A stretch of 6,835 nucleotides of DNA from Dehalococcoidia bacterium (GTDB taxonomy: Bacteria > Chloroflexota > Dehalococcoidia > Dehalococcoidales > G020351185): positions 1 to 6,835 of the forward strand of contig DAOWJL010000007.1 of assembly GCA_030640385.1 (NCBI GenBank), read 5' to 3'. Position numbers and translations under genes: made by a program. Of this stretch, positions 1 to 6,292 are shown one piece after another (within the stretch, counting starts at the first letter, position 1; every line of letters begins with the position of its first letter). Under the pieces are notes generated by a model that saw only the letters and a program-made list of their open reading frames with translations, was not told the DNA's origin and ran no database searches.

Positions 1-1180
1 CGGTAAGTACTATATTTTTATTATTGGGTAGAATTATAATTTTGTCTGATGCTGATTGCTCTACTGCCTGAAGCAAATCCTTGGTACTGGGGTTCATTGT
101 CTGCCCGCCGGGGACAATGGCTGTTACCCCCAGGCTGGAAAAGACATCACTGAGTTTGTTTCCGGGGACAACGGCGACTATAGCCAGGCCAGTCGTCGGT
201 GCCCTTTTCCTCTGCATCTCCAGGAAGTCCTGGTGCTGCTCATCCATGTTGCGTATGTTGACGCCGTGTATTGTTCCCAGCGAGGTTACATAGTGGATAA
301 CATTGCCTGGATCCAGGGTATGGATATGGACTCTGACTGTCGTGTCATTGCCGACCGCAATAAGGGATTCGCCCTTATTGTTGAGCTTCTTTCTCAGTTT
401 ATCCGGGTCGAGGTCCTGCCCCTTGAGCATAAACTCGGTACAGTAACCGAAGGGAATCTCGTCAATGGCTATCCTTTCCGGTGCAGTGACAACCATGGGA
501 GTTAGAGGGATGCTGCTGGCTATCATCTGGGGTTTGCGGAACTGCAACAGTTCCGCCTCGCCGTTAAGGTAGCGCAGAGCACCTTCCAGCAGGGTATATA
601 GACCCTGCCCTCCGGCGTCCACCACCCCGGCTTCTTTCAGTACGGGGAGTAGGCGGGGAGTATTAGCCACCGATTCGTTAGCGGCGTTAACGGCTGCCTC
701 CAGTACGGATATCACATCGTTGTCGTCTTTAGCCGCCTGTTCCTGGGCAGCTACCGAGGCGTCTTTAACAACGGTAAGGATAGTCCCCTCTACCGGGTTG
801 CTTAAACCCTTGTATGCCATGACCGATGCCTGCGAAAGGGCATTAGCCAGGTCGCTGCCGTTAAAGGTTTCCTTTTCGTTAAAAACCTGAGCCAGACCGC
901 ACATTATCTGTGATAGAATGACTCCGCTGTTACCACGGGCACCTATCAGTGCTCCTTTTGCCATGGCTTGAGATACACTTGATACATCGTTGTTAGCCGC
1001 CCGGTCGGCTTCCTCAATAGTGGAATGCATGGTGAGCAGCATATTGGTCCCGGTATCACCGTCGGGAACAGGAAAGACATTCAGGGCGTCTATATCAGAA
1101 ACACTCTTCTCCAACCAGTTGGTGGCGACAGCAAACATTTCTCTGAAATCACGTCCATTATTGGTGCTAATTTGCTTCAC
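1..1180 (-). CDS. yloV: DhaL/DAK2-domain protein, YloV/FakA family (fatty-acid kinase-like); 3' end beyond window
   Basis: 393 codons are visible and the reading frame is still open at base 1. Family members are about 540-560 residues, so roughly 150 C-terminal residues are missing. The N-terminal DhaL-type ATP-binding domain shows NVFPVPDGDTGTNM (34-47, with Mg-nucleotide acids D40 and D42), GARGNSGVILSQ (80-91), PVEGT (129-133) and DAGGQG (188-193). The middle domain has C247, H285 and H287, matching the Cys/His/His zinc site described for Staphylococcus FakA. The C-terminal domain begins with PGGQTMNP (357-364) and ILPNNKNI (383-390). FakA phosphorylates exogenous fatty acids held by a DegV-like FakB partner; no such partner is visible, so substrate and role here are inferred. 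The start is GTG at 1180, with AAAGGGA (1197-1191) 10 bases upstream. An in-frame stop at 1198-1196 rules out a longer protein, and the first internal ATG (codon 15) would trim conserved sequence. The gene is divergent from rpmB, with no asp23-like gene between them. Confidence 0.9.
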   Translation of the reverse strand, partial: MKQISTNNGRDFREMFAVATNWLEKSVSDIDALNVFPVPDGDTGTNMLLTMHSTIEEADRAANNDVSSVSQAMAKGALIGARGNSGVILSQIMCGLAQVFNEKETFNGSDLANALSQASVMAYKGLSNPVEGTILTVVKDASVAAQEQAAKDDNDVISVLEAAVNAANESVANTPRLLPVLKEAGVVDAGGQGLYTLLEGALRYLNGEAELLQFRKPQMIASSIPLTPMVVTAPERIAIDEIPFGYCTEFMLKGQDLDPDKLRKKLNNKGESLIAVGNDTTVRVHIHTLDPGNVIHYVTSLGTIHGVNIRNMDEQHQDFLEMQRKRAPTTGLAIVAVVPGNKLSDVFSSLGVTAIVPGGQTMNPSTKDLLQAVEQSASDKIIILPNNKNIVLT

Positions 1181-1190
1181 TTTATACCAT

Positions 1191-1197
1191 TCCCTTT
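1191..1197 (-). promoter_or_regulatory. Ribosome binding site fixing the GTG start of the yloV-type gene
   Basis: AAAGGGA lies 10 bases before the GTG at 1180. An ATG at 1190-1188 directly abuts this motif but is out of frame and stops after two codons (ATG GTA TAA), so it cannot be the start. Confidence 0.6.
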
Positions 1198-1198
1198 A

Positions 1199-1213
1199 AG
1201 CTGTATACCAGCT
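1199..1213. repeat. Short inverted repeat in the yloV leader
   Basis: AGCTG and CAGCT form a perfect 5-bp inverted repeat around a 5-base centre (TATAC on the plus strand). On the minus strand it ends two bases before the AAAGGGA ribosome binding site. It could be a small leader hairpin or an operator half-site pair. It could equally be chance, because 5-bp stems are common. Confidence 0.25.
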
Positions 1214-1232
1214 GTTCCTCTGTCCTTGTCAA
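1202..1232 (-). promoter_or_regulatory. Alternative promoter of the yloV-type gene, perfect -35
   Basis: The minus strand has a consensus TTGACA (1232-1227), a 19-base spacer and TATACA (1207-1202) preceded by an extended -10 TGG. Its -35 lies on the same bases as the rpmB -35, offset by one. Against it, the start site would fall near 1195, inside the ribosome binding site, and the spacer is 2 bases longer than ideal. Confidence 0.3.
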
Positions 1233-1254
1233 TTCTTGCTGATTATGATATTAT
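1226..1254 (+). promoter_or_regulatory. Predicted promoter of rpmB
   Basis: A -35 element TTGTCA (1226-1231, 5/6 match to consensus) is followed by a 17-base spacer and a -10 element TATTAT (1249-1254, 5/6). A transcript would start near 1261, giving a leader of about 50 bases before the rpmB ATG. Both hexamers and the optimal spacing fit a housekeeping sigma-70-type promoter. Confidence 0.5.
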
Positions 1255-1255
1255 A
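1250..1255 (-). promoter_or_regulatory. Predicted -10 element for the yloV-type gene
   Basis: The minus strand reads a perfect TATAAT at 1255-1250, overlapping the rpmB -10 on the other strand. The matching -35 region is poor: the best hexamer, TTGGTG (1275-1270), is only 14 bases away. Transcription from here would start near 1243 and leave a leader of about 60 bases, which suits the ribosome binding site at 1197-1191. The alternative promoter at 1232-1202 is listed separately. Confidence 0.35.
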
Positions 1256-1310
1256 ACGCAGGGATTGTACACCAATCTTCTGCTTAAGTCAAAGGGAGAT
1301 ACGCCATTCT

Positions 1311-1499
1311 ATGAAATGTGAAGTATGCGGTAAAACGCCTCAATTCGGCCATAATGTCAGTCATTCGAAGCGCCATACCAACCGGCGCTGGTTGCCCAAT
1401 ATCCATCCGGCTACAATAATAAAAGATGGTAAATCGGTAAGCCTCAAGCTGTGTACCAGGTGCCTGCGTACTCATCACAAGTTAGCACGGACTGCTTAA
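1311..1499 (+). CDS. rpmB: 50S ribosomal protein L28 (bL28), zinc-binding form
   Basis: This is a complete 62-residue L28, a component of the large ribosomal subunit. The start MKCEVCGKTPQFGHNVSHS is typical of the family, followed by a basic stretch (RHTNRRWLPN, 21-30). Cysteine pairs at C3/C6 and C48/C51 form the CxxC...CxxC zinc ribbon of the C+ type; many bacteria carry a C- form without them. The ATG at 1311 is preceded by AGGGAG (1293-1298) at 12 bases, slightly long but the only candidate. A promoter is predicted at 1226-1254. The TAA stop (1497-1499) overlaps the argH stop on the other strand, so the two genes converge with no spacer. The upstream neighbour is a divergent yloV-type gene, an association also known in Firmicutes, where the order is rpmB, asp23 and yloV with different orientation details. 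Confidence 0.96.
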   Translation: MKCEVCGKTPQFGHNVSHSKRHTNRRWLPNIHPATIIKDGKSVSLKLCTRCLRTHHKLARTA

Positions 1500-2884
1500 G
1501 ACACTCCTTTATTTGATTCGCCGATCATTTTTTTAGCTCTATCAATTGCTTTTTTTACCTGCTGTGGTGCCGTACCGCCGGTTATATTTCTGGCGGCAAC
1601 GGACGATGATTTTGAAATAGTTAAAGTGTTTTCGTTAAAGAGAGGGGAAAAGCGTTTGTATTCACTTAAGCTGAGCTGGTTGAGAGCCTTACCCTTTTCA
1701 GCGGCGTAGCTTACCAATCTGGCGGTTATGCCGTGGGCGCTTCTAAATATCTCTCCTCTGGATACAAGGTAATCGGCTAAATCGGTAGCCAGTATATAAT
1801 CCCGGCTTGCCGCCCGTTCCATATTTCCCCCTTTAATCTTCAGGCTGGAAATCATACCACTGAATACTTCCAGTGAGGATAAAAGCGTATCTACGCTATC
1901 AAATAAGCCCTCCTTATCCTCCTGTAAATCACGGTTATAGGATAGCGGCAGGGCTTTCATAGTAGTAAGAAGGGCTATCAGATTGCCATAGATGCGCCCC
2001 ACCCTGCCCCTGGCAAGCTCGGCGACATCCGAATTCTTCTTCTGCGGCATAATGCTGCTGCCGGTAGCATAGGCGTCGTCTAGCTCAATGAAATCAAACT
2101 CGGATGAAGACCATATGATAATCTCCTCCGCCAGCCGTGAGAGATGCATCATGCAGATGCTGGCGGCGGCGAGGTATTCAATAACGAAGTCCCTGTCGGA
2201 GACGGCATCCATACTGTTCTGGCTTATCTGGCTGAATCCAAGCTCACGGGCTATAAAGTCGCGGTCGATATCATAAGCGACACCGGCAAGGGCGCCACTG
2301 CCGAGCGGCATAACATCGGTACGCTTTAGGGCATCGCCGAATCTTTCAGCATCTCTCTGAAACATTTCAAAATAGGCGAGAAGGTGATGGGCCAAGAGGA
2401 CAGGTTGCGCCGGTTGCAGATGGGTATAACCCGGCATAACCACGTCTTTATTCCCTTCAGCCAGTTCTACCAGCGATTGCTGCAAATGCCTCAGCTGTGC
2501 CAGTGTTTCGGATATTGCTTCCTTTGCAAAAAGACGCATATCTAAGGCTACCTGGTCATTCCTGGAGCGGGCTGTATGCAGTTTTCCGGCCACCTCGCCT
2601 GTAAGCTCAAATAGTCTGGCTTCGATAGCCATATGTATATCTTCCAGCTCGGCTTTGAATTCAAATTTACCCTGCTCTATCTCGCTGGCAATGCCGGTTA
2701 AGTTTTTTATGATGGTATCAGCATCCTGCTGTGGGATTATACCCTGTTTAGCCAGCATCCTGGTGTGGGCGATGCTACCGGCTATGTCGTGACGATACAG
2801 GCGTTTATCAAAAGGCAGAGAGGAGGTATATTTAACAACCGGTTCGGTAGCCGGTGTATTGAAGCGGTTTCTTATATAACTCAT
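1496..2884 (-). CDS. argH: Argininosuccinate lyase
   Basis: This 462-residue protein of normal family length catalyses the last step of arginine synthesis, splitting argininosuccinate to arginine and fumarate. It belongs to the cytosolic fumarase/aspartase superfamily, normally a homotetramer. The three conserved active-site regions are present: HTARSRNDQVA (103-113), GYTHLQPAQP (152-161, catalytic His H155) and the signature GSSIMPQKKN (275-284), carrying the catalytic serine loop. Two departures are visible. The usual N-terminal W-G-G-R-F is replaced by YIRNRF (3-8), as I remember from Dehalococcoides homologues. The residue after the signature is Ser285 where Pro is usual. The ATG at 2884 has a strong GGGAGGA (2897-2891) 6 bases upstream, whose first base is the last base of the argG stop. 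The genes are 12 bases apart and surely co-transcribed. The TAA stop (1498-1496) interlocks with the rpmB stop. Two A7 runs lie near the 3' end. Confidence 0.97.
   Translation of the reverse strand: MSYIRNRFNTPATEPVVKYTSSLPFDKRLYRHDIAGSIAHTRMLAKQGIIPQQDADTIIKNLTGIASEIEQGKFEFKAELEDIHMAIEARLFELTGEVAGKLHTARSRNDQVALDMRLFAKEAISETLAQLRHLQQSLVELAEGNKDVVMPGYTHLQPAQPVLLAHHLLAYFEMFQRDAERFGDALKRTDVMPLGSGALAGVAYDIDRDFIARELGFSQISQNSMDAVSDRDFVIEYLAAASICMMHLSRLAEEIIIWSSSEFDFIELDDAYATGSSIMPQKKNSDVAELARGRVGRIYGNLIALLTTMKALPLSYNRDLQEDKEGLFDSVDTLLSSLEVFSGMISSLKIKGGNMERAASRDYILATDLADYLVSRGEIFRSAHGITARLVSYAAEKGKALNQLSLSEYKRFSPLFNENTLTISKSSSVAARNITGGTAPQQVKKAIDRAKKMIGESNKGVS
1514..1534 (+). terminator. Possible weak rpmB terminator inside the 3' end of argH
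   Basis: Fourteen bases after the rpmB stop, TGATT (1514-1518) can pair with GATCA (1523-1527) around the loop CGCC, and seven T (1528-1534) follow at once. One of the five pairs is a U-G wobble, so the stem is weak, but the uninterrupted U-tract sits where an intrinsic terminator needs it. The same bases encode the ArgH C-terminus on the minus strand; the T7 is an AAA AAA A lysine tract there. Confidence 0.3.
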
Positions 2885-2896
2885 TTGTTTTCCTCC

Positions 2897-4108
2897 CTAG
2901 CCCTGTTTATTTTCTTCAGGAGGCTGTATCTGTGACTGGGTTTTAACCGGTAATCCCCAGATGTGGATAAAGCCGGCAGCGGCGTTCTGGTCAAACTCGT
3001 CGCCCTTGTCATAGGTAGCTAAGCTGTGGCTGTATAGTGAAAAAGGTGATTTACGACCGACGACACTGCATTTACCCTTGAATAACTTTAGCCGCACTGT
3101 TCCGCTGACGAATCGCTGCGTTGATTGTGTGTATGCCGACAGGTCATGGTGCTGGGTGCTAAACCATAAGCCGTTGTAGATGAGGTCAGCGTACTCCAGG
3201 GCTACTATCTGCTTGAAGTGAAGTTGTGGTTTTGAAAGGGTTAATGCTTCCAGGGCCTGGTGAGCTTCAAGCAACACCACTGCCGCTGGTGCTTCGTATA
3301 TCTCCCTGGATTTTATACCCACCAGCCGGTTCTCGACAATGTCGATTCTACCGATGCCATGATCGCCGGCAATTTCATTCAAGCGCTGTACAAGGCTGGT
3401 ACCTTTCATTTCATGCCCGTTCAATGACACCGGGATACCTTTATCAAAGCCTATCTCTATATAGGCGGCTTCGTCCGGGGCGGCAGCGGGTGATTTGGTC
3501 CAGGAGAAGGCATCCTCCGGCGGTTCCAGCCATGGGTCTTCCAGGACGCCGCATTCAATGCTCCTGCCCCACAGGTTTTCATCAATGGAATACGGGCTGG
3601 CAATAGTAACGGGTGTCGGGATGCCGTAGCGCTGGGCATAGTCTATCGTTTCCTCCCGGGTCATACCCCATTCCCTGGCGGGGGCTATAATTTTAAGCTC
3701 CGGCGCCAGAGAGGCAACCCCTACCTCGAATCTCACCTGGTCATTTCCCTTGCCGGTACAACCGTGTGCCACTGATGATGCCCCTTCCTCCAGCGCCAGT
3801 TCGACTAAAAGTTTGGCGATTAATGGTCGGGAAAGGGCTGTAGCCAGCGGGTATTGCCCTTCATAGACGGCGTTAGCCTGGAGGGCTGGAAAAACGAATT
3901 TATCCACAAATATCTCTCTGGCATCCTTGACAAGCGCCTTACTGGCGCCGACCTTGAGTGCTTTACTGCGGATTGAGGAGAAATCTCGTTCATTACCGAC
4001 ATCGACAGTCAGGGTAATAACATAAAAGCCGTACTTGTCCTTCAGCCATTTGATGGCTACCGATGTATCAAGCCCGCCACTGTAAGCCAGTATTACTTTA
4101 TCCGGCAT
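2897..4108 (-). CDS. argG: Argininosuccinate synthase
   Basis: This 403-residue protein joins citrulline and aspartate, using ATP, to make argininosuccinate, the substrate of the ArgH encoded next. It is a cytosolic N-type PP-loop enzyme. Visible landmarks, numbered from the chosen start, are the ATP-binding AYSGGLDTS (8-16), YEGQYPLATALSRP (82-95), GCTGKGNDQVRFE (116-128), SIDENLWGRSIE (174-185) and GRIDIVENRLVGIKSREIYE (253-272). Length is normal for the family. The start is set at ATG 4108, because AAAGGAAGG (4123-4115) then sits 6 bases upstream. A TTG at 4114 would add two residues but directly abuts this ribosome binding site. The stop TAG shares a base with the argH ribosome binding site. 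The gap upstream may hold an internal promoter (4131-4136) with a palindrome beside it. No key residue appears to be missing. Confidence 0.97.
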   Translation of the reverse strand: MPDKVILAYSGGLDTSVAIKWLKDKYGFYVITLTVDVGNERDFSSIRSKALKVGASKALVKDAREIFVDKFVFPALQANAVYEGQYPLATALSRPLIAKLLVELALEEGASSVAHGCTGKGNDQVRFEVGVASLAPELKIIAPAREWGMTREETIDYAQRYGIPTPVTIASPYSIDENLWGRSIECGVLEDPWLEPPEDAFSWTKSPAAAPDEAAYIEIGFDKGIPVSLNGHEMKGTSLVQRLNEIAGDHGIGRIDIVENRLVGIKSREIYEAPAAVVLLEAHQALEALTLSKPQLHFKQIVALEYADLIYNGLWFSTQHHDLSAYTQSTQRFVSGTVRLKLFKGKCSVVGRKSPFSLYSHSLATYDKGDEFDQNAAAGFIHIWGLPVKTQSQIQPPEENKQG

Positions 4109-4130
4109 TTTCAACCTTCCTTTGACTAAT

Positions 4131-4136
4131 ATTATA
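4131..4136 (-). promoter_or_regulatory. Possible -10 element of an internal argG-argH promoter
   Basis: The only sizeable gap in the operon, between the hydrolase-like gene and argG, contains a perfect TATAAT 22 bases before the argG ATG. A start near 4124 would leave a short leader beginning at the ribosome binding site. No recognisable -35 lies 16-18 bases upstream (AAATAA is found at 17), so any promoter would need an activator or be weak. Confidence 0.3.
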
Positions 4137-4145
4137 TACCATACT

Positions 4146-4156
4146 TAACCAGGTTA
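4146..4156. repeat. Interrupted palindrome upstream of argG
   Basis: TAACC and GGTTA form a perfect 5-bp inverted repeat around a single central base, ending 9 bases upstream of the TATAAT at 4136-4131 and covering the end of any -35 region. That is where a repressor would act. It does not resemble the AT-rich arginine-repressor box known from E. coli or Bacillus. A one-base loop makes an RNA hairpin unlikely, so a DNA operator is the more natural reading, though chance is possible. Confidence 0.25.
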
Positions 4157-4177
4157 TTTATAGTCCCGTCTGAAGTT

Positions 4178-5083
4178 TTATTGCTTATCGGGATTGAAAT
4201 TGTTATCCAGAAATGCTAAGACCTGTAAATGTACCCCCTCGTGTTGCCAGCTGTAATCATGCCCCGGCGCCCCGATGTAGAACAGAATGTGCCCCGGATA
4301 TTCCTGAGATATACCCAATAAAGCCTCTAGGTTGGAGCGGATAATGGTGATTACGTCTCCCTGGCTGAATGCATCGGGGACCGAGCCGTTACTCCTTAAC
4401 ACAAGCATCCTGTCCGATTCAGTGCCGTTATCCCAGGAGGGTGGACCTAGCTGGATACCGTAAACCTGAGGATTATCCTTTAAGATTCGCATAGCGTCGC
4501 CGCAGATGGTGGAGCCATTGCTTTCACCGGAGATTATTACCCTTATGTTCGGTATATGGCTGGTAAGAAATTCAACCCTGACAGCCAGATCCCTTGCTTT
4601 CGCCGGGTATAGGCCTGAGGCAAACATGAATTCACTGATGCATCCATTTAAAGTCTTAGCTGTCCTGTAGTGGTCCAGCCACAGTGTGTCGTAGTCCAAA
4701 CTGTTTAATTTGGCGTCAACACCGGTAACAAATTCATGGCCGTTCGGAAAAATCTCGATAGGGGACCATCCCCAGCCACCAGAGTTACTAATTATTACAA
4801 CATCTTTATCTTTAGCTTCAAGGTATATAGCCAGCAGCTGGCTTATAAACTCATTTTGTTTTTGCTGGCTGTTGCCGAACATCTCGGCAGCTGCTTCAGC
4901 GGCGTCGTCAACTATGTGCTGGGGTACAACGGAAAAATCTTCAACTACCAGAGGGGTGCCGTTACTGTCTGCTCTATATGTTGTAGCCGGCACCACCGGT
5001 GACGGCGCCAGCAATACAATAGCCAGACAGACAGCGGTGGTCAGAGCCACCGCTATTTTAAGCCTGAGAATCTTTGATGACAT
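4178..5083 (-). CDS. Predicted secreted or membrane-anchored alpha/beta-hydrolase-like protein, function unknown
   Basis: I do not recognise this 301-residue protein as a named family. The N-terminus has basic residues (K4, R7, K9), a hydrophobic segment (10-26) and a possible signal-peptidase site after VPA (31-33), so the rest should lie outside the membrane. No lipobox is apparent. The body resembles an alpha/beta hydrolase: a strand DVVIISN (94-100) leads into a glycine-rich turn SGGWGWSP (101-108), and RVIISGESNGS (181-191) has the GxSxG nucleophile elbow with Ser188. D237 or D243 could be the acid, and GAPGHDYSW (271-279) supplies a candidate catalytic H275 before a final helix. Fold and triad are inferences and no activity can be assigned. 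AAAAGGG (5100-5094) lies 10 bases before the ATG and overlaps the argD stop; the genes are 15 bases apart, so it is co-transcribed with the arginine genes. Its position, between argD and argG, is often argF's elsewhere, but it is not a carbamoyltransferase. Confidence 0.8.
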   Translation of the reverse strand: MSSKILRLKIAVALTTAVCLAIVLLAPSPVVPATTYRADSNGTPLVVEDFSVVPQHIVDDAAEAAAEMFGNSQQKQNEFISQLLAIYLEAKDKDVVIISNSGGWGWSPIEIFPNGHEFVTGVDAKLNSLDYDTLWLDHYRTAKTLNGCISEFMFASGLYPAKARDLAVRVEFLTSHIPNIRVIISGESNGSTICGDAMRILKDNPQVYGIQLGPPSWDNGTESDRMLVLRSNGSVPDAFSQGDVITIIRSNLEALLGISQEYPGHILFYIGAPGHDYSWQHEGVHLQVLAFLDNNFNPDKQ

Positions 5084-5098
5084 AAAAAGATCGCCCTT

Positions 5099-6292
5099 TT
5101 ATTCCTGACTTTTAATGCCGGATAGTGCTTTATCCAGGATACCCAATGCTTCATTGACTTCAGCCTTATTTATAATAAGCGGTGGCATAAAGCGCAGGGC
5201 ATTATCCTTTAATTTATTAATCAGAAGTCCGTTTTCCAGGCAGGTTCGCATCAATGATTGGGCGATATTATTGCTGAACTCTATAGCCTGGAGTAATCCC
5301 AGCCCGCGAACATCGGTAATGAATTTATATTTTTGTTTCAGCCCTTCCAATCCGGCGACAAGATGCTGCCCCATAACTCTGGCATTGCCGGTGATATCGT
5401 TGTCAATAATGAATTTCAGCGTGGCATAACCGGCGGCACAGGCCACCGGATTGCCGCCGAAGGTAGAGCCATGCTCGCCGGCAGTAAAAACGGAAGCCCT
5501 TTCCTTTGCCAGAAAAGCCCCGATCGGTATACCGCTGGCAAGCCCCTTAGCCAGTGTTATTATATCGGGCTCAATGCCATAATGTTCATAAGCAAAGAGG
5601 CTCCCCGTTCTGCCGATACCAGTTTGAATTTCATCAAGAATGAGGAGAATACCTCTTTGCCGGCATAGCTCTGATACAGTCTTTAAGTAGTTATCATCGG
5701 GCAGATTTACTCCACCCTCCCCCTGTATGGGTTCCAGCATAACGGCGCAGGTCTTCTTATTTATAGCCTCTTCAATTACCTCTATATTGTTGTACTCAAC
5801 ATTAACGAAACCGCTTGGCAGGGGGATATACGGCTTCTGAAACTTTGGCTGGCCGCTGGCTGAAACCATAGCCAGTGTACGCCCGTGAAAAGAACCGGTG
5901 GTAGTTATTACCTCATAAGCTCCACCCAGCTGCAGGTGGCCATAGCGGCGCGCCAGCTTGACGGCGCCCTCGGTGGCTTCGGCGCCGCTGTTACAGAAAA
6001 ATACTTTATCGAGGCAGCTGTTCTGCACCAGAAGCTCGGCCAGCTTAATCTGGGGAACCGTATAATAGCTGTTTGAGGCGTGAATCAGGGTTTTTACCTG
6101 CTGCGCCACTGCCTCTATGACTGATGGGTGGCAATGCCCCAGGCTGTTAACCGCCCCGCCGGCAGTAAAATCAAGATACTCTCGCCCGTTATCGTCCCAT
6201 ACCCTGGCACCCCTTCCCTTGATAAGTGTTACCGGTATGCGTTTGAAAGTGGGCATATAATATTTATGCTCAAGCTGTTGCCACTTGTTCAA
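5099..6292 (-). CDS. argD: Acetylornithine aminotransferase
   Basis: This 397-residue class-III PLP aminotransferase converts N-acetylglutamate semialdehyde to N-acetylornithine with glutamate as amino donor, in the cytosol; some ArgD enzymes also serve lysine synthesis. The family landmarks are present: SGAEATE (102-108), SFHGRT (134-139), LEPIQGEGG (186-194), LILDEIQTGIGRTG (217-230, cofactor-contacting D220), TLAKGLASG (246-254, PLP-linked K249) and STFGGNPVACAA (276-287). The start is TTG at 6292, chosen because the N-terminus W..LE.KYYM is conserved in relatives as I remember them and GGGGGGA (6304-6298) lies just upstream. The first ATG, codon 13, would remove this segment. TTG and the argB stop TGA share the four bases TTGA, indicating translational coupling. 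Omega-amino-acid aminotransferases of the same class are alternatives by sequence alone, but the operon context settles the call. Confidence 0.95.
   Translation of the reverse strand: MNKWQQLEHKYYMPTFKRIPVTLIKGRGARVWDDNGREYLDFTAGGAVNSLGHCHPSVIEAVAQQVKTLIHASNSYYTVPQIKLAELLVQNSCLDKVFFCNSGAEATEGAVKLARRYGHLQLGGAYEVITTTGSFHGRTLAMVSASGQPKFQKPYIPLPSGFVNVEYNNIEVIEEAINKKTCAVMLEPIQGEGGVNLPDDNYLKTVSELCRQRGILLILDEIQTGIGRTGSLFAYEHYGIEPDIITLAKGLASGIPIGAFLAKERASVFTAGEHGSTFGGNPVACAAGYATLKFIIDNDITGNARVMGQHLVAGLEGLKQKYKFITDVRGLGLLQAIEFSNNIAQSLMRTCLENGLLINKLKDNALRFMPPLIINKAEVNEALGILDKALSGIKSQE

Noticed and set aside
56..505. Plus-strand open frame of 149 codons at the left end
   Set aside because: It is antisense to the yloV-type gene, whose minus-strand frame carries clear family motifs over the whole stretch.
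1182..1190. Two-codon ATG GTA TAA frame just before the yloV GTG, as a regulatory mini-ORF
   Set aside because: The ATG touches the ribosome binding site and has no room for initiation; more simply it is chance sequence in the spacer.
1410..1470. argH terminator on the minus strand inside rpmB
   Set aside because: A bulged GGTA...TACC stem can be drawn, but the nearest short T-run is not adjacent and the sequence is constrained as rpmB coding.
3226..3606. Plus-strand open frame of 126 codons within argG
   Set aside because: It is antisense to conserved ArgG sequence, Arg/Pro-rich, and shows no family features.
4109..4114. TTG start for argG two codons upstream of the ATG
   Set aside because: The TTG directly abuts the AAGGAAGG ribosome binding site, leaving no spacer; ATG 4108 has a normal 6-base spacing.
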